NCBI GenBank assembly: GCA_013176395.1 | Contig: JABMLP010000016.1 | Coordinates: 434,001-498,000, forward strand | Origin: Venturia oleaginea | Lineage: Eukaryota > Ascomycota > Dothideomycetes > Venturiales > Venturiaceae | Direction of reading: 5' to 3' | DNA: 64,000 nt | In this document: in pieces, positions 21,986 to 32,586 of the stretch | Layout: every line of letters begins with the position of its first letter | Numbering within the stretch: the stretch's first letter is position 1 | Program-made: the position numbers and the translations under genes | Notes under the pieces: generated by a model | Database searches by the model: none | What the model was told of the DNA's origin: nothing | What the model saw: only the letters and a program-made list of their open reading frames with translations

Positions 21986-23149
21986 CTACTCTTCACCAGC
22001 AGCCACGACTTTCCTCCCCTCTCTCTTCCTCTCCTCGGCCATTTTCAGCCATTCAGGAATGAATGCTTTAATCTTAACCCCAGTGTCACCAAGACGAAAC
22101 TCCAAATCGTCCTTGTACGCTCCACCCTCAGCAGATACCTTAAGAGAAGTCATATTCTCCACTCTGCACAATGCCAATCCGATGTTTCCCATCCCCGCCA
22201 GAAATCGGCCAGAAGGTCTTTTGCCACCATCAGCTTTGATATCTGTTCCTGCTGCTATTTTCTGGGCCAGATCGGTGCCTGGGCTATAGTTTGGCTTGTC
22301 ACCAGAGCTCGAGGAGGAAGTGTACAATTCCACAGGCAATATCCTCTTGCGAACCACGCCAGTATGCTGTGTCCGTATAGTCAATTCTTGACCGACGTAG
22401 CATCCTTTTCGAAAATCGATGCCAGCGAGGTAGTCGATGTTGCTTTCCAATGGGAGAGCAACTTGTGGCAGTATCTCGAGGGGACCTTCTGGGATGCCAT
22501 TGGCATAGCGTTGGAGGGTATATGATTCGAGCGGTGCCTCAGCAAGATCTGCTGCCGACTTGATGGAGGAAGGTGTGAGGGTCGTGGAAGTCGAATTCGA
22601 TAAGAGGATTCTTGTTCCTAGTAAAGCAAGTCGTGGGTCTGGTAATATAATAGATGCGTCCGTCGTCGATGGAGTCGTAGCAGAAACAGACTGCCGCCAT
22701 GATGCCCACACAGCCCATTCCTCTCCAGCATCCCTCAGTTGTATTTTACTCCGTAATTTATGCCTCTTGAGAAGTTTCAGCAGATCATCAGAAATTGATT
22801 TACCCACTTCTATCAGATAGCCTCTCTCGCCTCCACTTGCATCTTTGATGGGATATATCATCGAGTCCATGAGGACTCTCCCCTGTGCGTTCAAGAATGC
22901 TGAGAACCATCCCGTCTCTCGTGCGGGATCCACATTGTTGGTTGTAAGGCCTTGAAGAAATTTGGACGCGTCGCTACCATTGAGAGATATAATGGTTCGA
23001 TTTGTGAGGTGGGCATAGCCGGCTGGCAGCAGTTTTGGTGATGCGGTGCTGCGAAGGATTCGGCCAGTGCTGAATCGACTACGACGACTCTTGAGGCAAT
23101 TGGGACATATGTAAGGAGTCCGCATGGCTGGTCTCAGAGGGAGAGACAT
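21986..23149 (-). CDS. IBA57: Mitochondrial iron-sulfur cluster assembly factor Iba57
   Basis: Iba57 works with Isa1/Isa2 in the mitochondrial matrix to mature [4Fe-4S] proteins such as aconitase and radical-SAM enzymes. The uninterrupted 387-residue frame starts with a basic presequence (MSLPLRPAMRTPYI, then RRSRFSTGRI). It has the folate-binding-fold signatures of the family: LNGSDASKFLQGLTTN near 55-70, FLNAQGRVLMDSMIYP near 85-100, and the hallmark KGCYVGQE near 250 followed by TIRTQHTGVVRKR. The C-terminal extension is lysine-rich. Length agrees with fungal orthologues. Confidence 0.93.
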   Translation of the reverse strand: MSLPLRPAMRTPYICPNCLKSRRSRFSTGRILRSTASPKLLPAGYAHLTNRTIISLNGSDASKFLQGLTTNNVDPARETGWFSAFLNAQGRVLMDSMIYPIKDASGGERGYLIEVGKSISDDLLKLLKRHKLRSKIQLRDAGEEWAVWASWRQSVSATTPSTTDASIILPDPRLALLGTRILLSNSTSTTLTPSSIKSAADLAEAPLESYTLQRYANGIPEGPLEILPQVALPLESNIDYLAGIDFRKGCYVGQELTIRTQHTGVVRKRILPVELYTSSSSSGDKPNYSPGTDLAQKIAAGTDIKADGGKRPSGRFLAGMGNIGLALCRVENMTSLKVSAEGGAYKDDLEFRLGDTGVKIKAFIPEWLKMAEERKREGRKVVAAGEE

Positions 23150-23160
23150 GTTTTTTGTGT

Positions 23161-23859
23161 ATGGACCATTCGCACTTGTGTCTTATTGGAAGTTCAACAA
23201 GTGAGATGACGGTCACGGCTGATATCCTTCCGCTTTTCTGTCACAATCAAAAGCTCATACACAGTATACCCCCCCCCCCCCCACCGGAACACGCATTCCA
23301 CTCTCTCTACGTCTACCACTTGAGTTACTGTTGCTTTCCCCCTTTCACACCACGCTTTAGTACCAACAGTTTCTTCGATGCCAGGTCAACTGACGAAGAA
23401 GGGCCCCGAGATATCGCTGAATATCTTGGTTGCGAAAGCCGCTATGAAGTCATCACAGGAATTTGCTTTACCAAGTATCCAAAAACTCTTATGAAAAGGG
23501 TGAACTCAAGAAGCCATGGGAGAAGAGCGTTCACGTTCGATCACCAGACTCTTAAGGGTTCAGGAAAAGTCTTGCAAGGAGTCGAGAACAGCATACGCCA
23601 TCTTCATCAATTGAATCTTGTTCACAATGATCTTAACCCCTCTAATATCATCATGTTGCTCCACGACGACACGCCAATTATCATCGATTTCGGCTCCTGT
23701 CGTCAAATGGGACAATATTTGGAAGGAGTAGGGCGGACCTACGAGTGGTATGGTGAGGATGTTCGAGTTTCACTTCCAAGTAATGATCTAGATGCTTTGA
23801 GGGAGATATGTGAGTGGTTGAGCGATAGTGGCACAAAGAAATACCAATCCAAAGAGTAG
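23161..23859 (+). pseudogene. Protein-kinase-like relic (C-terminal lobe fragment)
   Basis: The frame contains a catalytic-loop-like segment, LVHNDLNPSNIIM, and an Mg-binding-like IIDFGSC about 20 residues later, then NDLDALREICEWL. No glycine-rich loop or ATP-anchoring Lys region is evident, and the HRD motif is HND, as in some fungal small kinase-like proteins. The ATG at 23161 lies only 11 bp from the divergent IBA57 start, and the first ~75 codons (including a 14-C homopolymer at 23269-23282) do not look protein-like. The true start is probably lost or further in. It may be a truncated lineage-specific kinase. Confidence 0.5.
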
Positions 23860-23919
23860 AGATTCGTGTATTGGTTTGTTCTGCTGGGCTCATTCGGTGC
23901 TCTTATCACCGTCCGTTTC

Positions 23920-24442
23920 TTATCAGCCACAAAATACTATCACGAGAAACGACCAAACTCCAATCCGCAACCCAACATTACAACTAGGAATAAGAGACGG
24001 CGGCAATCCAGTCGTTACATTCTGTTCCCAACCTTGCAAAGACAATCTATGTGGCGGAACTTCGAGCTCCGCGCAATACTGCTCCAGAGTAACCAACACC
24101 ACCTTATTCCAGAGCGGATGCAACGGCGCTCTCAAAACCAAAGATCCGGACCCAAAGGCGGGCGGCATCACAGCCATCTTAACGCAGGGCGTCTTCTGCA
24201 CCTTCTACCCGAATAATGACTGTAATGACGGCGTAAGGGATCCTTTCGTCCGGGTTTTCCAGGCGCCTTACCGCGATAGGAATGGGAACTTTGCACCCCC
24301 CTTGATCCTAGATCTGAGGAGGATCGAAAAGGCCGGTACAAAACTTGGGAATTATAGCGATTTTGACGAGGATTTCTTGCCTTTTGAGCGGCAGTGGGAT
24401 AATAAGGTGCAGAGTTATCGGTGTATCTTGAAGGTTGGATGA
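23920..24442 (+). pseudogene. Cysteine-rich secreted-type protein fragment
   Basis: From about 23920 a frame encodes NPVVTFCSQPCKDNLCGG, QYCSRVTNTTLFQSGCNG, GVFCTFYPNNDC and a C-terminal SYRCILKVG, so at least eight Cys in ~160 residues. This is the pattern of small secreted fungal proteins. A hydrophobic leader-like stretch (MYWFVLLGSFGALITV) lies just upstream at 23866 but in another frame. There is no in-frame ATG or clean intron to join them. Either an unrecognised intron or a frame loss is involved; family unknown. Confidence 0.4.
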
Positions 24443-25385
24443 TAGTTGCTGGAGGAGGTTGAGGATCTAGATGATTTCAAGGAAGAAATAGGAGTGTTTT
24501 CGACACTGGGTGGATCGAATTCGATGTGCACTACAGATGTGAGGAGATAGTGATCACGATGTGTATAAGAGGCATTGCTCAGCGACAAGTAAAATTGAAT
24601 TTTGTCGTCAGCGAAGCGATGGTTGTGGTTTTCTCAATAGATGAAAAATACCAGGTGATGGGCTCTCCTCTTCATCGCTCTATGTAATCCCAGCTTAATG
24701 CTGAGATGGCACTCTCGTTCCTTTAGAGATGACTGGATGCATATTTACTAGCTATAAGCCAGTAGAGACATACTTGGACCATGGATGCTTCGGTGCATCG
24801 CCTCTTCGCTCAACGACTTGTATGTGAGCTCAGATGGGTGGAGTCGGTCGTTCACTTGGCTGCAGACGCCTATCAGATGGCCATCAGTGCTTCGATCTTT
24901 GCTCATGGTCCGAACATCCTGGCTTTGGTGCGAATTTCATGCTTGACGAAATTCGGACGGCTCGCATCTATGACCAACTTGTTAGACCATCTGAGATCTT
25001 TGAAGATTATTCCAGAATATCTGATCACATAACCAAAGCTGAAATTGTTAGCAGGTATTCCATTAAAGTCCTGTCCAGAAGTACTCACCGGATTGGAGGC
25101 CTCCTCTTCGTGGAATTGCAAGAGCCGAGTTTCATCTTGACATCGTTGCTCGTCTAGTCGAACAAGCTCGAAGTCACTCAAGCTTGTTACCGCAACTCAC
25201 TCTCAACAGACTGTTCGATTCGTTCTGGACATTTGAGCTTACCTCGCGCTCTTGCCTCACAATGTAATGACAGACTCGCGACTTCCTCTTTTTGTACTGT
25301 GCCAGACCATGATCAAAACCATGCTTTTCCTTATTCTTCTTCTTCTCAGAATACCCCAATGCGCCCACGGGTTCCAGCAACAAAG
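24443..25385. other. Intergenic, possible small reverse-strand ORF
   Basis: About 940 bp. On the reverse strand, from 25181, MSDFELVRLDEQRCQDETRL runs to a possible intron (gtgagt...aatttcag), giving only ~50 residues before a stop. No family is recognised, so it is not called as a gene. Confidence 0.35.
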
Positions 25386-25975
25386 ATGCGCGTTCTTTCG
25401 AGCTGCCTCCTCATCGCATCCCTTACTGTTCCATCCTCATCCACAACGCCATCTACACGCTCAACCACCACACTTACCCGCACAGTCTACGTCACACGCT
25501 GCAGCACTACCACCACCCTCGAACCAACCTATACCCAAAACCATCCAGCCTCAACCGAAACTCCAAAACTCGAGTAAGCATCCACTCAGTCTCCCTTCTC
25601 GAAAACACCAGCTAACAAACCCGAAGCCTCCGCGAAATCGTAGTTGACCAAGGCGGCAACACCATCCTCGCAACCCAATACCCAACTGAAACAACAGCAT
25701 GGTTCCCACACAAGATCAATGGAATCACCACGTGGTTACCAGCCATCTACACGCAGACGTTTGCCACGGCGGCGCTTGATCAGTTGCCTGAACCTTTGGA
25801 GGGGAAGATTGGGACGGAGAAGGTGGAGTTGCCGGGGGCTACTGGTGCGGCGGGTGTAAGTCATGACGCTAACAGCGGTGCTGGCGGGAGGGAGGATTTG
25901 GTAGATGCGATCTGGTGGGTTAGTATTTCCATTGGGGTTGCTGTTAGTTTGATGGCAGGGTTTGCTGTGTTTTGA
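25386..25975 (+). CDS. Kre1-like Ser/Thr-rich cell-surface protein
   Basis: Exons 25386-25573 and 25627-25975 give 178 residues; the 53-nt intron (gtaagc...cccgaag) joins in phase. Residues 1-20 (MRVLSSCLLIASLTVPSSST) form a signal peptide. A Thr/Ser-rich stretch follows with TLTRTVYVTRC and TTTTLEP. The second exon has the block WLPAIYTQTFATAALDQLPE, resembling the conserved YTQxF region of fungal Kre1-type wall proteins. The C-terminus is hydrophobic (WWVSISIGVAVSLMAGFAVF) and could be a GPI-attachment or membrane anchor. Kre1 is a surface protein involved in beta-1,6-glucan assembly. The link is by short motif and layout only. Confidence 0.55.
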
Positions 25976-26241
25976 AGGGATTGCCTTGTCTTTCATGGTC
26001 TCAATTGGAGGTTGATTGTCGCCCGACGGGGTAAGTTATTATGAGGTCTCTTGTTTCAGGATCAATATGAAAACAATTCTGGTAAATTGTTTCTTAAACG
26101 GCCAGGAGTAATTGATCTCGACCCTGAGCTAGACGTTTGACCTGTCTCCGTGGTTGATCAATCAAAAAGCCATGTAATAGCGACCTCGCTGTGGCGACTT
26201 GCTCCGGGCGACGTGGAGTGTATAGTCTAGAAGTCATTCAT

Positions 26242-27111
26242 CTAAGCAGCCACAGTATAACTCACTCGACTATGCCCCTTGCTCCTCGCAATCTTCTTCA
26301 CGGTTGTCTTCCCACACTCCTCACTCGTCCCAACATGCGTTCCACCGCAAGGATAACATTCGGCCCCCTTGATCCTCACAATCCTCCACTTCTCATCTGC
26401 CTCCATCCCACCCATTCTCTCTTGCGGAATCAATCTTTCTAATCCCTCCTTCTTGAAATCTTCCTCGTCCCACCATTCGATTTCCACGGGCATGGCAGCG
26501 GCAATGTACTCATCTACTTTCTTCTGGATTTCCAGTTTCCATTTTCCATCTATTGAACCTTGGAATTCGCAGGCTGCGCTGTCGGGGAAGTGAGAGGCTT
26601 TCAGCTCGTCAAAGTTCTCAACATTTTCTTGGAGGAGGTGGCGGACTGCTGCACCGAGAACGTGGCCGGCTGTGTGGTATTTGGAATACAGGAGTCTCTT
26701 TTCCGCGTCGATATTTTGAGTCACTGTTTCGCCTTCTTTGAACGTTGCGTCTGGAATGGTGAAGCGGCCATAGTGTAGGACTTGTCCGTCTTTGACGGCG
26801 TCCATGCGGACAGAGAGGATATTGAATGTTATGGCAGTGGTGGATATTGTTCCTGTGTCTGTTGGTTGGCCGCCCCCTTGGGGATGGAATATTGTTTCTG
26901 GCGTTATGAGAATGTGATCTGAGTCTTGGGCATCTTTGAAGAGGAGACGATTTTCCGGAGCGAGATCTGTGATGGGATGGACGGACTTTATCTTAGTTTC
27001 GAGGGTGTGAAGACTACCGTCGTGTTGGAAAGCTAGATGTGTTCGATTTGGGTTGACCTGTGGAATTTGTTACTGGAGGGCAATGGTACTCTTTAGGAAA
27101 AGCCATACCAT
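26242..27111 (-). CDS. AlaX-type trans-editing protein (alanyl-tRNA editing domain)
   Basis: AlaX proteins deacylate tRNA(Ala) wrongly charged with Ser or Gly. The coding exons are 27111-27109 and 27057-26242 (272 residues). The first coding exon is exactly the three bases of the start codon, in a good context (ccaccATG), followed by a 51-nt intron (gtatgg...attccacag). The joined N-terminus reads M-VNPNRTHLAFQHDG. Family motifs are FHPQGGGQPTDTG (editing-domain glycine motif), HTAGHVLGAAV (zinc-binding HxxxH) and CYPCGGTHV (zinc Cys and His). There is no aminoacylation domain, so it is a free-standing editor. Confidence 0.88.
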
Positions 27112-28509
27112 GGTGGAGTAAGCTCGTTTCTGGTTTTCTGTGTAGACAGGTGAGGTTCTGCTTCTCAGGGATACTTTGTATACAGATCTATGTATATGAC
27201 TGGAGCAGTTGGCACGCCCTACGCTTGACAAGTACAAGTTCGATAGAGTTGGACGACAAATACCATGCAACATGTAAGGCCGAGTACGCTAGAAAGGGAA
27301 AGACATTCATGCAATCGATGGAACTTGATAGATTTAAAGAGTTATGGGATGGTGATCAAATCCGTTCCCAGAAGAGCTTAGGCCTAGATGAGTAAGCTTT
27401 GTGTATTCGTACGTAATGAAGCCTCGCAAACCAACGAGGTGATCCTCTTTCAAATCCTCCCCCCGAAAACATGCTGTCTTTTCGGGGTCAAGCGCTAGAT
27501 CTGCACTTTCGCAATTTATCTGCTCCGGACGTCAAGCCATACAGCGAATAGCCGAGAATAGCTCTCGGCTTCTTATCTTATCGGGACTATCAAAAGGATA
27601 TATATCCGACTATATCCGACTGACGGATATAGATTACCCAGTCATTCTTAGAGCTACGCGTATATCGAGTGTGGCTTGAGGTCCGGAGATAGATAATTGC
27701 GAAAGTGCAAATCGAGCGCTTGACCTCGAAAAGACGGTGATTTTCATCACGTCCGTCAAGTTTCATCAATCATCATTCCAGCTCCCAAATTCGATCGATA
27801 CCCACGTATTTTTTTTCTCAAACAGGATAGACAATGAACTACGGCGACTATATCTGATTGCATCGAATCTGCCAAACCTGCGGATCTAACATTCTCTCAC
27901 AAGCCTGCTGCGATACGCATTGCATGCCTACTGCCAGCTACAATCGTGCCCGGGCGACCTCCTATTCGGAAAAAAACTCCAAGAGTCGAATTCCATGTCT
28001 ATAATGCTTTTTACAACAATACAGCTCAAACCCAAATCCATCCATAACTTAAGCTCAAACTATTCTAAACGAGAGTTATAACCAACATCTCCTCTCCCGC
28101 ATCAAGTCAAATTCCAACCCGACAATGCACGAGTACCTCACAAGCAGACTAAGAAAGAAACAAATCTGGCTGCTCAGGAGTTGAAATGTAGTAAGACCCA
28201 GTCTTTTCAAAATCTCAGCCACGGCTACCTGTATTTTTTGTGAGATATTGTTAAGGTTCTTTGTGTTTTGCAACGAAGTCTCGCACTGATTAACAAAGCT
28301 CTGCGGCCAGAATACCCTGGATTCGAGTGCGAAACGAAGACGGAGTAGTCTCGGAAGGAAAGTCAAGAGGAACAGCATATGAATGAATACTTTGGCACGA
28401 AGATCCAAACGTGATTGAGAAGGCTTAGAGGGGTGAGATTTTGCGAGAAAGCATCATTGTACTTGTCTACTCCCTCACTAAAACAAACATCCAGCCATTG
28501 CGACAAAGT
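27112..28509. other. Intergenic region with a MITE, no gene supported
   Basis: Apart from the inverted-repeat element at 27476-27735, there are only short frames. A forward frame ending at 27395 finishes with protein-like KYHATCKAEYARKGKTFM but has no partner, and a reverse frame at 28076-28408 has no recognisable feature. Confidence 0.4.
27476..27735. repeat. 260-bp MITE with ~63-bp inverted ends
   Basis: The left arm begins gtcttttcggggtcaagcgc at 27476. The right arm (27673-27735) is its inverse with scattered mismatches (gtcttttcgaggtcaagcgc and so on). A weaker match may extend about 10 bp further out. The interior (~130 bp) is non-coding and holds its own small palindromes (ccgagaatagctctcgg) and repeated tatatccgac. 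A defined target duplication is not evident. Confidence 0.8.
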
Positions 28510-29759
28510 CTACAGCTTGCTCTTCGCCCAGTCCTCGACAGCCAGAGCAGCATCGCCCTTTTTCTTGTATCCCAGAATGATATCCACAATCATTTCTTCA
28601 TGTGCATTCCTCGGTGTAACCACCAACTTAACGCGTTCTCTATCACCTCCACCACTAATCCAGCCTTTTGTGAATTTATCCGCGAATAATTTGATGCCGT
28701 CCACGAAGAGCTCTGCGCCACCTGCCCATATCATGATGTCGTTTACGATCTTGGACGCATCGCTCCACCACGATGATTCTGCGAGTAACGGTTCTGAATA
28801 TGATTCTCCCATTATGATGCCCTCACGCTTATTGCTGCCTGGGAACGCCGTAGCCCACCTGTCGAGGGCCACCGCGTCGAACATGTCGCTTTGGGCGTTT
28901 CTTGTATATGAAGGGTGGTTTGTCGCGAACGAAACCCATGGAGATATAAGCAAGGCCGCACGCAGTGGTTCTTTTAACGTTATGCGTGGGACAGCCGGGT
29001 TCGAGTGTGGGTGGAGGATGTGTGATAGGAGTGAAAGAGTCAAGTTTCCACCAGCGCTGTCACCGCCGAGTATGAGACTCGATGGGGCTCTGTTCTCTTT
29101 CTCCACGAGATGTTGTATTAACGTTGCGGCTTCGATGAGCTGGGTAGGGTATTCGGCTTCTGGAGCAAGTGTGTAGGCAAGGAGCAAGGCAGATACGGAA
29201 GCGCCAGCCGTGCTCATCTCTTTGATCAGACTGTGAACGTATTCGCAATGCACCTCGGAGCCAGGTACTACATAGCCACCACCTGGGACGAATTGATCAG
29301 TGTTCAGTGTTTCCAAGGTCATTCTAGAGAGAAGTACCATGGAAGTAGACTAGAGTAGTGGCAGCGTTTTTATCGCCCAGCCAATGCGCCTGCACGCCAT
29401 TGGGTAAGTCGATGCTCTCGGGAGCAAACTTGTTCAGCTTTGCGTACTCATAGTAAGCTTCGGTGGTGGACTTGTTTGTAAGACGAGTTTGGGCCAATGT
29501 CATGCCCGCCAGTCCCGTCCGTAGTCCAGCAAAGGTGACATCTTTGAAATAGCTAGGGTGGCCCTTTTCGCCCTTGAAGGGTGAAGTAACGGTTCGCGTC
29601 AAGGCAGCAACTACTATTCGGGGTCAGCGGGCGGAAGAGACGTTCCGTGACTGGGAAGTGGGAAGTTCCCCCAAGATACGTACTTCCCTTGGTGAGGGTC
29701 AAAACTAGAGCGACCTTGCTTGCTTGATCTTGGAGCGGCAGGTTGTGAGAGTCAGCCAT
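28510..29759 (-). CDS. Alpha/beta-hydrolase (HSL / alpha/beta-hydrolase_3 type)
   Basis: Exons 29759-29684, 29613-29338 and 29282-28510 sum to 1,125 nt (374 residues). The second intron (gtactt...gtcccag) splits the oxyanion-hole motif; splicing restores LVYFHGGGYVVPG. The nucleophile elbow GDSAGG follows about 75 residues later, and a late acidic residue and His (HEEM) fit the triad. The first exon (MADSHNLPLQDQASKVAL) has no signal peptide, so the enzyme is probably intracellular. Family members hydrolyse small esters or lactones; the substrate is unknown. A 16-copy minisatellite lies 72 bp upstream of the start. Confidence 0.85.
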
Positions 29760-29830
29760 GGCGGTTGTTGTATGGAAAAAGCCGTGGTAGGGAAGTTTAT
29801 TGAGGTATGCTTCTGACAGCACAGCCTCGA

Positions 29831-30022
29831 CGTGAGACTGGACGTGAGACTGGACGTGAGACTGGACGTGAGACTGGACGTGAGACTGGACGTGAGACTG
29901 GACGTGAGACTGGACGTGAGACTGGACGTGAGACTGGACGTGAGACTGGACGTGAGACTGGACGTGAGACTGGACGTGAGACTGGACGTGAGACTGGACG
30001 TGAGACTGGACGTGAGACTGGA
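29831..30022. repeat. Minisatellite: 16 copies of a 12-bp unit
   Basis: Sixteen copies of cgtgagactgga run from 29831 to 30022, then degenerate to cgtaagag. Because 12 is a multiple of 3, several frames on both strands stay open across it; these are artefacts. It sits in the proximal upstream region of the hydrolase gene. Confidence 0.95.
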
Positions 30023-30778
30023 CGTAAGAGGTTCCCACTACAGATCACTACCAGGATGGCTATTATAGACGTGGATCTATATACCCGGGTGCATGTCTAG
30101 GGCAGGCGGGCGGCAGTCAGTTACAGGCGTCCCGTTTGTTTTTCCTTCGGAAGCGGCGAAGGATGTCGGCGAGTGAAGTATTGGTTCTTCTTCAATGGAG
30201 GTGTAAGATAGACCTACTGATTCGTACCTATGAGGGAGTAGACAGTACCCAAGACCGTACACGGCAGACTGGGAACTGGACGGCCCATCGGCCCGTATGG
30301 CGGACCACACGTGATGGGAGGCAGGCAGGCAGGCAGGCGGCTGATAGGCTTGCCTCGATGGCGGGCTGATTCATGAATTGATTGTTTGATTGCAATCAAG
30401 TATGAACGCTTCGATGGGTGTGTCGGCCATCAATATCAAGCTCAGCCAAGAACGACACATCAATAGAGCTTCATGATCGAATTTGTGGACGCTTGAACGA
30501 GAGAGAAGTTGATCTTGGTCCACCTCCACTTCGGTCCCTCCGCAATGTTATGTTAGAGAAGACTGAACACCAGAATCGGAGCGCCGTTTTGGAAAGCGAC
30601 CAACATCCAATGTAAATGCTGCACTTCTCCATCACTCGTTCCTCATTGTATCTCCTTCTCGAATCAGTCCGTCAGAGAAGTGCTCCATTGTCCGACCGGG
30701 GCCCGCTGCAAATGACTTGCTGAGAGGTTCGAGACTGCAATTTCTGACTCGCTTTTATATTGCATCCCAGGCACGAGC

Positions 30779-32586
30779 ATGGCCGACGTCAAGTCGCCCG
30801 ATGGCCCTTCAGCTTCAAACTCGCCCGTCCCCAACGACCTCCAGGACGCAAACCACATTGCCTCCGCCAACAATGCCTCGGGCCCGAACAAACGCAAACG
30901 CGTCGGTGGGAATTCGGCCAGGGGTGTCGCAAACCTCACTCCTCAGCAGCTCGAGCGGAAACGCGCCAATGATCGCGAGGCTCAGAGGGCCATTCGGGAG
31001 AGGACCAAACAGCAGATTGACCGCCTGAACGACAAGATCCGGGAACTGGAGTCTGCACAGCCCTATCGCGACCTGCAAGCCGTCATTAGCCAGAAGGAAG
31101 CTGTCGAAGCTGAGAACGTGGAGATCAAGAGGCAATTGGCCCAATTCGTCAACATCTTCCGCAACTACATACCAGGAGGCCAAGGTCTCGAGGGTGAGTT
31201 GTGACTACACATGCCCAACACCAATTGCTAACGAGGCCCAGAGCTCGCTGCCGCTGCTGAGCGCAACAACGGCCCGTATCATCAAGACCAAAACCATCCA
31301 CTGCCGGTGCCGGGAGTTGACTGGCGGGCCGGAGCAGCAGACGCGCAAATATATCCTTTGCCTCCTATAATCGACCACAATTCTGTTCACGTTTCAAATA
31401 ATGCCGCTTCGCCCTCAGCCAGCGTCCGTACGCATCCCACAGGTGCTGGGCCCGGCGCCCAGCCTAGAGGAATATGGCCGCCGCCTGGCTCCTCCTACGA
31501 ATCGAATTCACGAAATATACACCCCGACCTCTCATATTCTCACAGCGACGAGCGATTAGGTGTGGAATTTATACTAGAAAATAACAGACCACACTCGAAG
31601 CCTACAAACGGAGTATCGCCTACAGCGCACACTGCGCAGAGTCCTTCCTCCAAACAATTTGTCCCTTCACCGCGCAAAGTGACTGCGACATGTCCACTAG
31701 ACGCCATACTTCTCGATGCAGTAGCGGAGCGCCAAAGATTCGCTGCTGGGGGCGCAGACAGCGAAACCGTGGTTGGTCCGCAATACCCAAATTTCAACGC
31801 TTTGTTGAACAAAAACACTCCACATTGGTCGCACCCTTTGTCGCGGGTATTCACGGACATCATGCGAACATTTCCAGACCTACACACTTTGCCAGAGCAA
31901 GTCGCCGTGGTCTACATCATGTTCCTGATCATGCGATTCGAAGTCGAGTCGACTAGAGAGAACCTGGAATTATTACCGGAGTGGTGCCGGCCATTGCCGA
32001 GTCAGATTGATACAGCACATCCTTGCTGGTTTGACTATCTGCCCTGGTGAGTCATTCCTCCGGATTAAACTTTGAGGAGGCGGGTTATCTACACTGCATC
32101 CTTCTTCCAGAACTGGATCCGACCCGAGAGTGTCGCCGAAATAAACGTCAATATTAGCCCAAGACCGTGGTTCGCCATCCGGTCCTGATCCTCCTCCCAC
32201 CCCCATCTCTTATATCTCCCCTGTACACAAGACTAATATCTCATAGGCCCCGCCTCCGCGACGCAATGGTCCAAACTCCCACCCATTCTCAACCCCACTT
32301 TGACCAATTTTTCATCCCCTACACCACCTCTTTAAGCGTCAATTGGCCATATTGTGACTCCGACGTGCTACTACCTTCCACATTTCACGCGACGGCGCCG
32401 AGCCCTGGATCTTCAACAACCGGTGCTCAGCAACAGGCCGAAGAGCCGGCCTGGAGGATGAACCCGGCATTTGAAACTCACATCAGGAATTTAAACAATT
32501 GGAGCTTGGGGCCGAGCTTCCGAGAATCGTTTCCGAGCTGGAGCGAGACTGTTAGGATTGCGGAAGGAAGCGGCGGGGACAGGTGA
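30779..32586 (+). CDS. bZIP transcription factor with DUF3425 domain
   Basis: Exons 30779-31193, 31242-32046 and 32247-32586 sum to 1,560 nt (519 residues). A fungal-type basic region at ~60-80 (RKRANDREAQRAIRERTK) is followed by a short zipper-like coiled coil (IDRLNDKIRELE, then EAENVEIKRQLAQF). The C-terminal DUF3425 region includes LDAILLDAVAERQ, NKNTPHWSHPLSRVFTDIMR and PEQVAVVYIMFLIMRFEV, then PEWCRPLPSQID and, after the last intron, WPRLRDAMVQ. bZIP-DUF3425 proteins are nuclear regulators expanded in filamentous ascomycetes; the targets here are unknown. Confidence 0.9.

Noticed and set aside
29553..30048. Long open frames on both strands made of repeated four-residue units over the minisatellite
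   Set aside because: They arise because a 12-bp repeat without stops keeps several frames open; the hydrolase start and first exon lie outside it.
30320..30345. (ggca)n repeat as a regulatory array
   Set aside because: Only about five short units; simple-sequence slippage is enough to explain it.
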